Positions 42,584 through 50,720 of a DNA stretch of 64,000 nucleotides are shown here, one piece after another; positions within the stretch are counted from its first letter, which is position 1, and each line of letters begins with the position of its first letter. The stretch spans positions 1 through 64,000 of the forward strand of contig JBPOFS010000009.1 in assembly GCA_051252515.1 (NCBI GenBank), read 5' to 3'. The notes under the pieces are model-generated. The model was not told the origin of the DNA. It worked only from the letters and a program-made list of their open reading frames with translations, and ran no database searches. This stretch comes from UBA5078 sp051252515. GTDB lineage: Bacteria > Pseudomonadota > Gammaproteobacteria > Pseudomonadales > Pseudohongiellaceae. The translations under genes were made by a program, and so were the position numbers.

Positions 42584-44050
42584 CTATGAGATCAACACCC
42601 CTTGCGGGGTAAAGCGAAGCACCTGATTCACACAACTGGGAATCTCTCCTGCCGTATGACTCACAAAAATAATATGAGTGTTGCCGCTACCCGCTATTAG
42701 ATCTGTTAAGGCGAGTATTAAATTCCGAAATTCGTCATCAAGCCCCACGCACGCTTCGTCCAGTATAAGAATGCTAGGTTGTTTAACCATCGCCCTTGCC
42801 AGCAGCACTAGTCGTTGTTGTCCGAACGACAAGGCGTGGTAATACTCTTTGCTTAAAGATTCAATGCCTACTGTTTGCAACCAAGCCAAGGCCGTGCGGT
42901 GCTGACTTGCTCCACTGTCATCATATAGACCAATCGAATCAAAGAAACCCGATACGACCACATCAAGCACTCGCCACCCCTTCACGTAGCGATTATGGAT
43001 TTCATTAGACACCACCCCGAATCGAGCCTTAACCTCCCACACTGTTTCTCCTGTGCCGCGCCGCCTACCGAAGATGAAGACCTGCTGACCATAGGCCATG
43101 TGATTCTCACCATCAATAAGGCTTAGGAGTGTAGATTTTCCGCAACCATTAGGCCCTTCGATCAAGGTATGCTGACCTTGCTGCATCGTCCAAGAAAAAT
43201 TCTCTAATACTAGCTTGCCATGATAGCCGGCGTTGACTTGGTGCAATTCGATCAATGGAACATCAGGATCTAGCGGAAGCTTTTTCGTTGTAATATCAGC
43301 AAGGGGAAGTGACGAGGGAACAGGCGCTCGACGATCTCTTATGCGCGTGTACTCGGCGTCCATTTTCATGAGGTCGATTGGGCCTTGCTGCACGATCCGC
43401 AGATCATCCATCACGGCGAGGTGAGTAATACCTGGAAGAACGTCCTGTGCTCGCCTACAAAGTAATAGCGTACACGTCTGCGGCCCCATCCACCGCTGAA
43501 GCGCTTGGATAAGCTGCCCTTGTGTCGCAAGATCAACACTCTCCAGCGGCTCATCAAGCACAAGGAGCTGCGGTCGCTGAAACAAGGCTCGAGCCAGCAT
43601 CGCTTTTCGGCATTGCCCTGACGAGAGGTAGCGTATTCCTCGCCCCTCAAGAGCCTCTAAGCCTAAGTGCTGGATGATTTCACTATAGCGCTCAGTGGTT
43701 TGACGCCCCCCAAGAATCAACTGCTTAACGCTTGTCCCTTGATCTTGCGCGTCATCGCTAAACTCACTGATATCATGTCGATTATCCAATGCCCACAGCT
43801 TTTGCTGCTCTTCGAAGGACACCACGATGATGTCCTTACTCGGGGAAAAATCAGAGCGATAATGGACATGCGCTGCCCCTAGAACGAGCTGCGCTTGTAG
43901 AAGCGACGACAGTAAAGATTTGCCGGCACCATTGCCGCCAAAGACGCACCAGTGCTGGCCTTTACTCAAAGAAAATTCGGGCACCTCCAACACTTTATTA
44001 GGTGCCACAGGGCAGCAAGCGTTTTCTATACGAATGAGTGGCGTCGTCAT
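42584..44050 (-). CDS. modF: ModF-like protein with two ABC ATPase domains
   Basis: A 488-residue cytoplasmic protein with two fused ABC ATPase domains and no membrane part. Walker A motifs are GGNGAGKSLL and GPNGCGKSTLL; signatures are LSSGQCRK and LSFGQQRL; Walker B motifs are LLVLDEPLESVD and ILILDEACVGLDD. This order and the signatures fit ModF (historically PhrA), encoded in some gammaproteobacteria near molybdate uptake genes. No modABC or modE is next to it here, so the molybdenum link rests on family resemblance. It is followed 3 bases upstream by the esterase gene on the same strand. Confidence 0.8.
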   Translation of the reverse strand: MTTPLIRIENACCPVAPNKVLEVPEFSLSKGQHWCVFGGNGAGKSLLSSLLQAQLVLGAAHVHYRSDFSPSKDIIVVSFEEQQKLWALDNRHDISEFSDDAQDQGTSVKQLILGGRQTTERYSEIIQHLGLEALEGRGIRYLSSGQCRKAMLARALFQRPQLLVLDEPLESVDLATQGQLIQALQRWMGPQTCTLLLCRRAQDVLPGITHLAVMDDLRIVQQGPIDLMKMDAEYTRIRDRRAPVPSSLPLADITTKKLPLDPDVPLIELHQVNAGYHGKLVLENFSWTMQQGQHTLIEGPNGCGKSTLLSLIDGENHMAYGQQVFIFGRRRGTGETVWEVKARFGVVSNEIHNRYVKGWRVLDVVVSGFFDSIGLYDDSGASQHRTALAWLQTVGIESLSKEYYHALSFGQQRLVLLARAMVKQPSILILDEACVGLDDEFRNLILALTDLIAGSGNTHIIFVSHTAGEIPSCVNQVLRFTPQGVLIS

Positions 44051-44053
44051 CGT

Positions 44054-45061
44054 TTAAGGTCGATTGCCTAATTCACGCTGCATAACTTCAAACTGCGTTG
44101 TCATCATATGACCAATTGATCGACGCCAGTACTCTGAATTATGTTTGCCACGAGACTGCATGAAGTCAAAGGGCACGTCATTCATTAGTAATAGCCCCAT
44201 GAACTCTCTTGCTGTAGAAACCAGCCCGTCTTCAGTCCCTGCATCGATATAGAAATGTGGCAATCGGCTTTTCGTGACATTAAAAATGATTTGGAACGGA
44301 TCATAAGATGTCGCTTGCTCTTGGGTGAGAAACTCCATCCCCTGTGGCGTTCTTTCATCTTGCTTACTAAAACCCGGGATATCGATAATGTCTGATATAA
44401 ACTCATCGGCACGATCTATTGCACGTTGCTGCTCAGCCGAGCGTGCACGAGGGGCCAAATTCTCACCAGCCGCAATGGCCGTGGCTCTATCACGCGCATA
44501 GCTCAATGAACCGCTCGTGCTGCCGAGGGAGATGAACATTTCTGGATGTCGCAAACCCAGAGAAAAGGCACCGAAACCGCCCATAGACAAGCCGGCGATG
44601 GAACGCCCTTCTCTACGATTAATAGTGCGGAAATTGGCATCGACGTGTCCGATGACATCTTCAATAAGATAATCTTCCCACTGGTCTTTTCCGCTCTCGC
44701 TTTCGGCGTAGTTCACAAACCATGTATTGCCTGCGTCTGGCATCACCAAGATCAATTCATCTAATGATCGCGCATAAAATGCCGCGCCAAGATTACGACC
44801 CCAGACAGTGTAATTCTGCATATAGCCATGTAATAAATAAAGCACAGGATAACGGGTATCCCCCTGCTCATATCCTGATGGCAACACAATGTCATACTTC
44901 ATGGTTCTATCAACAGCAGGGCTATAGAACTCTACTATCTCCAACCCCTCTGGCAGTGGAGGGACAGATGGGGTGCCCGTTTGCCCAAACACACTGCTTG
45001 CGAACCCTAAGATGCTTAAGATGACAACCCATTGCCTAATGCCTGTAAAATAACGTTTCAT
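44054..45061 (-). CDS. secreted alpha/beta hydrolase, esterase D / putative-esterase family
   Basis: A 335-residue exported esterase. The start at 45061 gives a signal peptide (MKRYFTGIRQ... cleavage near SVFGQ, residue 27) and follows AAGGAAGGGG; the frame opens 63 bases earlier without these features. The catalytic serine lies in the nucleophile elbow IAGLSMGGFG, and the oxyanion region LYLLHGYMQN is typical. A late GxHxxxYW-like segment (SRGKHNSEYW) supplies the histidine. Fits the putative esterase (PF00756) family, including feruloyl and acetyl esterases and S-formylglutathione hydrolase relatives; the substrate is not known. It is very close (3 bases) to modF on the same strand. Confidence 0.85.
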   Translation of the reverse strand: MKRYFTGIRQWVVILSILGFASSVFGQTGTPSVPPLPEGLEIVEFYSPAVDRTMKYDIVLPSGYEQGDTRYPVLYLLHGYMQNYTVWGRNLGAAFYARSLDELILVMPDAGNTWFVNYAESESGKDQWEDYLIEDVIGHVDANFRTINRREGRSIAGLSMGGFGAFSLGLRHPEMFISLGSTSGSLSYARDRATAIAAGENLAPRARSAEQQRAIDRADEFISDIIDIPGFSKQDERTPQGMEFLTQEQATSYDPFQIIFNVTKSRLPHFYIDAGTEDGLVSTAREFMGLLLMNDVPFDFMQSRGKHNSEYWRRSIGHMMTTQFEVMQRELGNRP

Positions 45062-45380
45062 ACCCCTTCCTTTTATTGCCAAGCCGTCTTTAATGGGCAC
45101 ATCATAAAGGCAATTCGAGCTCACTTGAAACCTTTCTACTTCTAACTTTCTAGTCGCCCTGAATCTTAGCTTTGATGATTTTCACCTCATGTGGCACACG
45201 CAAAGGCAGGCGCTTGATTACGCGACACAATAGGTTCAGGATAGTCCGCGCTGCATTGCGACTCCCAAGTGAGCCCAATCCGCAATTAACTACATAATTA
45301 TAAAGGCGAGCCCTTCCTGGCGTATCGCAAGATCTCGACAGAAACGGTAACGCTACAACTCATCCAAAGGGAGAGATTGC
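45062..45380. other. divergent intergenic region, esterase / FAH-family gene
   Basis: 319 bases from which the minus-strand esterase and plus-strand FAH-family genes are read. AT-rich sequence near 45290-45305 could contain a -10 box for the FAH gene but has no good -35 partner. A minus-strand frame of about 65 codons ending at 45150 has no start codon with a ribosome binding site and is not called. Confidence 0.45.
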
Positions 45381-46205
45381 GTGAAGTATTCATTAAATAA
45401 GCTACTTGCAGGAATGTTGGTCTCTGGCGCTTTAGCGGCTTCGGCGCAAGCGGCGGAATTCGTTCGCTATGAACAAAACGGCATGGTGTCTTGGGGAGAG
45501 CTACAAGGGACCACTATCCACCAGTTAACAGATGCACCGTATTTAGGCGGAACTCATACTGGCCAAACAGTCGCTCAGTCGGCTGTTCAGCTAAAAGCCC
45601 CCGTTGACCCCGACCTTGTTGTTATGACCGCGTTAAACTTCCGCAGCCACCTCACAGGTGAACCTGCAGCCTATCCCGGCTTATTCGTTGTTCCGGCTAA
45701 CTCGATCATTGGCCCTGATGAGCCGATGGTAATTCCCGCCGACAGCGTTAACTTTCACTATGAAGCCGAAGCCATTGTCGTTATAGGCAAACATGCAGAC
45801 AACGTCCCGTTAGAGGATGCTCGGGACTATATCTTTGGCGTGACAGCCGGCAATGACGGCAGTGCTCGAGATTGGCAAGGCGCTGACCTGCAATGGACTA
45901 GAGCCAAAGGCAGTAAGACATTCAATTCCGTTGGTCCAAAAATTGTTACGGACCTGAACCCTAACGAACTGCAAATCGAAGGTCGTCTCAATGGTGAACG
46001 CCGCCAAGGCGAAAACACATCAGACATGCTATATAACTTTGATTACATGGTTAGTTACATCTCACGGTACTTCGTTTTAGAGCCAGGCGACCTAGTTTGG
46101 TCTGGCACAATGGGTCGCACACAGCAGATGGTAGGCGGTGATGTATACGAGGTAGAAGTCGAAGGGGTAGGTATTTTACGTAACCCAATCGAACAGGCTA
46201 AATAA
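45381..46205 (+). CDS. exported fumarylacetoacetate-hydrolase-family protein
   Basis: A 274-residue FAH-family protein with a clear signal peptide (basic start, hydrophobic core, cleavage near SAQAAE, residue 25). The C-terminal FAH domain has the metal-binding acidic residues Glu128 and Glu130 in HYEAEAIVVIG, Asp159 in GNDGSARDW, and Lys176 in the following AKGSK region, plus the late GDLVWSGTMG. FAH enzymes hydrolyse C-C bonds or decarboxylate keto-acids in aromatic catabolism and are normally cytoplasmic, so an exported version is unusual. The GTG start follows AGGGAGA by 6 bases and a good terminator follows, so it is a single-gene unit. Confidence 0.85.
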   Translation: MKYSLNKLLAGMLVSGALAASAQAAEFVRYEQNGMVSWGELQGTTIHQLTDAPYLGGTHTGQTVAQSAVQLKAPVDPDLVVMTALNFRSHLTGEPAAYPGLFVVPANSIIGPDEPMVIPADSVNFHYEAEAIVVIGKHADNVPLEDARDYIFGVTAGNDGSARDWQGADLQWTRAKGSKTFNSVGPKIVTDLNPNELQIEGRLNGERRQGENTSDMLYNFDYMVSYISRYFVLEPGDLVWSGTMGRTQQMVGGDVYEVEVEGVGILRNPIEQAK

Positions 46206-46251
46206 GGTTTGAAGCTGAACGTTAAACGATAAGTTTCAACGCCAGAAAAGG

Positions 46252-46289
46252 AAAAGGGAAAGAAGCTTCCAGCCTCTTTCCCTTTTTTT
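46252..46289. terminator. rho-independent terminator, FAH-family gene
   Basis: AAAAGGGAAAG at 46252-46262 pairs with CTTTCCCTTTT at 46276-46286 and runs into a 7-base T tract on the plus strand (46283-46289). It follows the FAH-family stop by about 47 bases and may also work in reverse for the convergent monooxygenase-like gene ending at 46326. Confidence 0.85.
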
Positions 46290-46325
46290 GTGCGTCCGTT
46301 CCCCCCCTAACTCCCTACTTAGCGA

Positions 46326-48083
46326 TCACCGCGCACTGGCGCTAGTGAATACATCCTGATCGACAAACTTCCAATACACTTGTCCGAAAAACATTTCATC
46401 CCAACTTTGATCTCCCCAAGGAACAGACCTTGCGGCATCAGGATTAGACTTGTTCTGAGTTGAGTTATCGTAAGCTCCCGTTGCAACCACTTTTGTGCCC
46501 GCAGGGACAAAGACAGGCTCTTCGAGCTTGTACTCGATTTGCCAGTTATAATTATAGTTCGCAATATTGATCAACTCTTGCACAGAGCCGTCTGGCCGAT
46601 GCGCTGCGAAACTCATGCTCTTGCCACGAAAATGCATATGAGGAATAAAACTTGTTAGATAGGCATCCGCATCAATTGTAATGGCTTGTTGTTGCACAAA
46701 ATTAGGATCGTAAGCCGGTATATTTGTCCATGTTTGCGGAAAAATACAAGCGCACTCACTTGAGCGTCGCTCTTGCGGAATCTGGTCGTCCGGATAAAAC
46801 CAAATTCCAATCTCACTTGCGTCTACGGTTTCTTTACCCATCGTAGTGTAGTGAAGTTGCAACGCTAACTGTGACCCAGGCTTTAACAAACCGCCAGTAT
46901 TCGCAGGCTCTACGTGAGGCTCTGCCCCTGGAATATAAGGGGTAATATAGGCCAAATTAGGATCGACCTCTCCTAAGAATCCACGCGGCCTCGTTTCTCC
47001 AGGCTGCATGACCGCATTCAACGTGTGATGTAATACCGTGCGATCACCAGCTAAATATTGACTCGCCCGCACCCAACGCTCGCGGTCCAAGCCCGCAAAT
47101 GGCACCACTACCGTAATGTAATCAAGCACTCCGGTCGCAGGAATCGTCTGCGCAGGCACCTTAACAATAAGGTCCGGCTCACCGAACTCCCATTTTGATT
47201 CAGGCCAAACGAGCTCCGCTAGAGGATCATTCATACCGTCTTTTACTGAGCCTGCGTCAATCCAGTGGATAATCTTTTGCTGGTCTTCCACTGCTACGTT
47301 GTAATCGTTTGAAAAATTCCCCACGTGCGGATCAAGTTGACCCGGCGGCATACGCTTGGTCATCAATACTTCCCGGATCATTGGAGACCAACCTTGCAAC
47401 ATCGCATGACTGTCCATAGCGAAAGGCGCTATTCCGCCATCGCGGTGGCAACTGGCACAATTCTCAACAATGATGGGGGCTATGTCTTCGCTATAAGAAA
47501 CTCCAGAGGCTTGATGACGCTGAGTGCTAGGATAGGACACGTCAGCCCCATTCATAGCAATGAATGGAGCACTGATCGCTTTCCCTCCACTCAATTCAGT
47601 CAATGCTTGTTCAAGCCCTGCGACAGTGCCGCGATAAATCACCTCGAAACTTCGCGGGTCGAACAAGAATGCTTCCCCACTTTTATCAACACCCATCGCT
47701 TCTGCGACGATTTGCGTCTCGTCGATTAACACTGGCAGCGTGATACCTAACGCTAGAGCCTCCTCGAGCACCGAAGCCCGTGATTGCCCTACGGGGTTTA
47801 ATAGCATGAACTCAATGCCTTGTTCATCGTACTGCGCCTGTAAGCGCTGGTAATCACTCACAGCAGCGCGAGTTTGCTCACTACCATTAACCTGAACCAA
47901 TAAAGCCACGGCCTTATGATCGTCATACCATGCGATATGATGGAATTTCCCGGTTTGATCCAGAAGAGAGAAATCGCCTACGCGCTCTGCCGCATTGAGG
48001 GAACTCATCACAAAACAACATAGGAGAGCCGTAACGCCGATCCTAATGCGCTGCCCCGTCTTGCCTTTCTTTGCATTGAACAT
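46326..48083 (-). CDS. redoxin / cytochrome c / PHM-like copper monooxygenase fusion, all copper ligands present
   Basis: I recognise the domains but no named gene. The 585-residue exported protein has a signal peptide (about 1-31), a redoxin-fold domain (35-165) with no cysteine at the usual CxxC site, a c-type heme region (C209-x-x-C212-H213, candidate distal Met245 in RMPPG), and a C-terminal region like peptidylglycine alpha-hydroxylating monooxygenase (about 300-575). The latter shows every copper ligand in order: His352-His353, His411, His482 and His484 in HMH, Met564 in DEMFF. Spacings (about 58, 71 and 80 residues) resemble PHM (64, 70 and 70). The ATG at 48083 follows GGAGG by 5 bases; the TTG at 48107 does not. 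The heme could replace ascorbate as electron donor; this is inference. A TetR gene lies upstream on the same strand. Confidence 0.82.
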   Translation of the reverse strand: MFNAKKGKTGQRIRIGVTALLCCFVMSSLNAAERVGDFSLLDQTGKFHHIAWYDDHKAVALLVQVNGSEQTRAAVSDYQRLQAQYDEQGIEFMLLNPVGQSRASVLEEALALGITLPVLIDETQIVAEAMGVDKSGEAFLFDPRSFEVIYRGTVAGLEQALTELSGGKAISAPFIAMNGADVSYPSTQRHQASGVSYSEDIAPIIVENCASCHRDGGIAPFAMDSHAMLQGWSPMIREVLMTKRMPPGQLDPHVGNFSNDYNVAVEDQQKIIHWIDAGSVKDGMNDPLAELVWPESKWEFGEPDLIVKVPAQTIPATGVLDYITVVVPFAGLDRERWVRASQYLAGDRTVLHHTLNAVMQPGETRPRGFLGEVDPNLAYITPYIPGAEPHVEPANTGGLLKPGSQLALQLHYTTMGKETVDASEIGIWFYPDDQIPQERRSSECACIFPQTWTNIPAYDPNFVQQQAITIDADAYLTSFIPHMHFRGKSMSFAAHRPDGSVQELINIANYNYNWQIEYKLEEPVFVPAGTKVVATGAYDNSTQNKSNPDAARSVPWGDQSWDEMFFGQVYWKFVDQDVFTSASAR

Positions 48084-48100
48084 GCTTGCCTCCGACCAGG

Positions 48101-48114
48101 TGACCAATCAGTCA
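48101..48114. promoter_or_regulatory. candidate TetR-family operator upstream of the fusion gene
   Basis: TGACCAATCAGTCA: a TGAC-N6-GTCA inverted repeat 18-31 bases before the ATG of the copper monooxygenase-like gene and downstream of the TetR-family gene. Length and symmetry fit a TetR-family site. The match to the adjacent regulator is inferred from location only. Confidence 0.35.
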
Positions 48115-48263
48115 ATTAATCTTGTTTTATGGGAGTCTGCTTTGAAGAGGGCAGATTAAGCATGATCCTAGCACTGCCTTATTCCAAAGCAAATGAGATC
48201 ACGGCGGAGACGGTATTTATCCATCCCCACTTTCTTACATTGCAGAAATCGATAAGGAAAACT

Positions 48264-48953
48264 TTAGGGAGTTGTATCGATCAAAGAGTCGCTAAGCAAT
48301 AACTCCAACGCGTGACGCAGGTTTTTGACGAATTCTTCTTCGCTAAAAAACTCACACAAAAAACCTTGTAGCAAATGGTAAAACAAGCCAAAAATACTTG
48401 TCACTGCGGTCCCTATGTAGAGCTCCGGCAACACCTTTCCCTCTTGAATTGCGCGTTTAAGCAGCTGCGCCAACTTATCGTAGGCGGTATCAAAAATGAC
48501 TTCAATATCATGCCTGCGCTTTGTGTTAACGGGGAAAGACAGCTCTTTGAGAACCGTTCGCGACAACAAAGGATCCTCTTTGTGATAATCGATATGCACT
48601 TGGAAAAAGTGCATTAATTGATCAATAACAGGCTCACTGGAATCTATACCGTCATAGGCTGACTCCGTCATTTGCAACAGCGTCTCGCGAAACACAAGCA
48701 CTAAAAGGTCTTCTTTTCCTTTAGCGTACAAATATAGCGTCCCAAGCCCAATACCAGCCTCATCCGCAATATCCTGAATAGTCGTGTTTTGAAAGCCTTT
48801 ACTTACGAACAAATTACGGGACACGGTTATAATACGCTGTAATCGCAAACGCTTTTTACGTTCTCGCAGCCCGGGTTTTGCAACAATTGGCTCTTCGACT
48901 TCGCACTGCGCTTCTGACAAGTTCTGTTGATCCATAATTTGACGCTCTTGCAT
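48264..48953 (-). CDS. TetR/AcrR family transcriptional regulator
   Basis: A 229-residue regulator. The N-terminal part (about 30-85) has the TetR helix-turn-helix: RIITVSRNLFVSKGFQNTTIQDIADEAGIGLGTLYLYAKGKEDLL. The remaining helices form the ligand-binding/dimer domain, with no recognisable ligand signature. It lies about 180 bases upstream of the copper monooxygenase-like gene on the same strand and is divergent from the glutaredoxin gene, so either could be its target. Start could be 48953 or an ATG six codons later; neither has an ideal ribosome binding site. Confidence 0.9.
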   Translation of the reverse strand: MQERQIMDQQNLSEAQCEVEEPIVAKPGLRERKKRLRLQRIITVSRNLFVSKGFQNTTIQDIADEAGIGLGTLYLYAKGKEDLLVLVFRETLLQMTESAYDGIDSSEPVIDQLMHFFQVHIDYHKEDPLLSRTVLKELSFPVNTKRRHDIEVIFDTAYDKLAQLLKRAIQEGKVLPELYIGTAVTSIFGLFYHLLQGFLCEFFSEEEFVKNLRHALELLLSDSLIDTTP

Positions 48954-48990
48954 TAAAACAAGTAGAGCTTCCTCAATTTAAAATTTAGTT

Positions 48991-49018
48991 TTGTATGGGG
49001 CTCCGCCACACTTATATA
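48991..49018 (+). promoter_or_regulatory. possible promoter of the glutaredoxin gene
   Basis: TTGTAT (48991-48996) and TATATA (49013-49018), 16 bases apart, in the divergent TetR/glutaredoxin region. It would start transcription near 49026, about 90 bases before the ATG. Consensus matches are moderate. Confidence 0.35.
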
Positions 49019-49116
49019 GAACACGCTGCAGTTTAAATGAACCCACTACAGGAGTGGCAGGAAATTAACTTTTTGCTGTGCAACAATACAATGTTTTTCG
49101 ACAAAGGGACTCTGAT

Positions 49117-49506
49117 ATGAGTGAAAACCATGCAAGCACCACCAACTCCCCTCTCAATGGGCGGGTATTCATTGACCAAAGCGTTGCGAGCAGCACAGAT
49201 CCGGTCGTACTTTTCTCCCTAAGTTGGTGCTCTTTCTGCCGAGCAGCAAAGCAATTGCTAGGGCAAATTGATGTGAAGTATCGGGTAATCGAGCTCGATC
49301 AAGGAGAATTTCTAGAGCCTACGATGCAAAGAGAGGTTCGAACACGCTTACAGGAACTCTCGCATTCTAACACTTTGCCACAGCTTATTATTGCAGGTGA
49401 GGTTATTGGCGGCTATACGGACATCGCAGCAGCCTATAAGAATGGCTCACTCGCACAAGTCTTAGAACGCCACCAAATTAGCTCTAAGTTAACGCCATCA
49501 ACTTAA
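49117..49506 (+). CDS. glutaredoxin-family thiol oxidoreductase
   Basis: A 129-residue cytoplasmic protein with a thioredoxin-fold glutaredoxin domain (about residues 28-120). The redox motif is CSFC in SWCSFCRAAKQLL, followed by KYRVIELDQG, the cis-proline in NTLPQLIIAGEVIGGYTD, all as in dithiol glutaredoxins, with a substituted variant of the usual CPYC. The ATG at 49117 follows AAAGGGA; an in-frame GTG 39 bases upstream is less likely. About 25 residues precede the domain. It lies divergent from the TetR regulator and just ahead of a DUF2214 membrane protein gene. Confidence 0.88.
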   Translation: MSENHASTTNSPLNGRVFIDQSVASSTDPVVLFSLSWCSFCRAAKQLLGQIDVKYRVIELDQGEFLEPTMQREVRTRLQELSHSNTLPQLIIAGEVIGGYTDIAAAYKNGSLAQVLERHQISSKLTPST

Positions 49507-49522
49507 GAACAGGTAATCCTGA

Positions 49523-49951
49523 ATGGATATTCTCATTCGCTATTTGCATCTCTTCGCGGTATTCACCCTTGTCGGGAGCGTTATCATTGAGAATATCGCC
49601 ATTTCCAAAACTTTAAACCAAGAGGACATTCGGCAGCTTATAAAAGTAGATGCGGCCTACGGTCTTAGTGCCGGCGCGGTCTTATTATTCGGACTCGCGC
49701 TCTGGTTGTGGGTAGGGAAACCGAGTGAGTTCTACACCGCCAACTCGATATTCCACGCAAAAATCGCTCTATTCCTGCTGGTAGGCCTACTATCCATCTA
49801 CCCTACTGTCTTTTTCCTGCGCCACCGTAAATTCAAAGGCGATAGTATTAGCGTCCCTTCGAGCGTAATACGAGTGTTACGAATCGAGTTAATCCTACTT
49901 GCCATCATTCCCTTGCTCGCGTTTTTAATGGCACGCGGAATTGGGCTTTAG
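49523..49951 (+). CDS. DUF2214 family membrane protein
   Basis: A 142-residue protein with four hydrophobic helices (about 3-25, 45-65, 78-98 and 118-140), matching DUF2214 in size and topology. The family has no established function. Its gene begins 16 bases after the glutaredoxin stop on the same strand, so the two may be co-transcribed. It ends 8 bases before the convergent carboxylesterase gene. Confidence 0.75.
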   Translation: MDILIRYLHLFAVFTLVGSVIIENIAISKTLNQEDIRQLIKVDAAYGLSAGAVLLFGLALWLWVGKPSEFYTANSIFHAKIALFLLVGLLSIYPTVFFLRHRKFKGDSISVPSSVIRVLRIELILLAIIPLLAFLMARGIGL

Positions 49952-49959
49952 TTCGCTCA

Positions 49960-50631
49960 TCAGGCACATAAACGCGCTTGAATCCAGGAAGAAATCTCTT
50001 GAATTTCCTCCATGCAGACTGAATGTTCCATAGGGTAATGTCGATACTGGGTTGCATATCCCATACGCCTCAAATCCTCTTCGGCCTTCTGCCCCAGTGA
50101 CTCATCAACGACAGGGTCACGCGTGCCATGGCAAACCAAAATAGGGAGATTTGCATTCTCAGGATTAGGCTTAATAGTATCGACTGTAGGGAAGTAACTT
50201 GAAAGTGACATGGCCCCTGCCAACGGCTTCGAACAACTAAGCGCGGCTTGCAGTATTACAGCCCCTCCCTGAGAGAACCCAGCCAAGATAATTCTCTCAC
50301 TTGGCACCCCTCGGCTGATCTCCCGCTCAATGAGAGCGTGAACAGCCTCGGCAGACGCCACTAACTGCTCCGTATCGACTTTCCGGCCAACATCCATCTC
50401 TACGATGTCATACCATGCCGGCATTACATAGCCAGCATTTACAGTGATGGGGATCGAAGGGGCGTGGGGGAACACAAAACGCAATTTCAGCTCAGGTGGC
50501 AAGCGCAGCTCGGGGACAATACCCGCAAAATCATTGCCATCAGAGCCTAGCCCATGCAACCAAATTATAGCAGCGTCAGGCTTGGAACCTTCCGGTAAAA
50601 CACTCTCTACGGCGGGGAGATAAGTCATCAT
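49960..50631 (-). CDS. phospholipase/carboxylesterase family hydrolase
   Basis: A 223-residue cytoplasmic alpha/beta hydrolase of the acyl-protein thioesterase/carboxylesterase family (PF02230). It has the N-terminal IIWLHGLGSDGNDF, the nucleophile elbow LAGFSQGGAV with the catalytic serine, CHGTRDPVV with the aspartate, and the late histidine in YPMEHSVC. The ATG at 50631 is chosen because GGAAG lies 5 bases upstream; the frame extends 102 bases further to another possible start. It overlaps no other gene if this start is used, whereas the longer start would overlap the divergent methyltransferase gene. Confidence 0.9.
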   Translation of the reverse strand: MMTYLPAVESVLPEGSKPDAAIIWLHGLGSDGNDFAGIVPELRLPPELKLRFVFPHAPSIPITVNAGYVMPAWYDIVEMDVGRKVDTEQLVASAEAVHALIEREISRGVPSERIILAGFSQGGAVILQAALSCSKPLAGAMSLSSYFPTVDTIKPNPENANLPILVCHGTRDPVVDESLGQKAEEDLRRMGYATQYRHYPMEHSVCMEEIQEISSWIQARLCA

Positions 50632-50720
50632 CAACACTTCCATCGTTGTAAAATGATGGCATTGTCTCAAATCCAGCCTATCATGCCAGTGGAAAACCTT
50701 CGGTTTTGGAGATTGTTGCT

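Noticed and set aside
45150..45350. minus-strand open frame of about 65 codons between esterase and FAH-family genes
   Set aside because: The frame has no ATG or GTG with a ribosome binding site and no recognisable family. Its C-terminal residues look protein-like, but the evidence is too thin even for a remnant.
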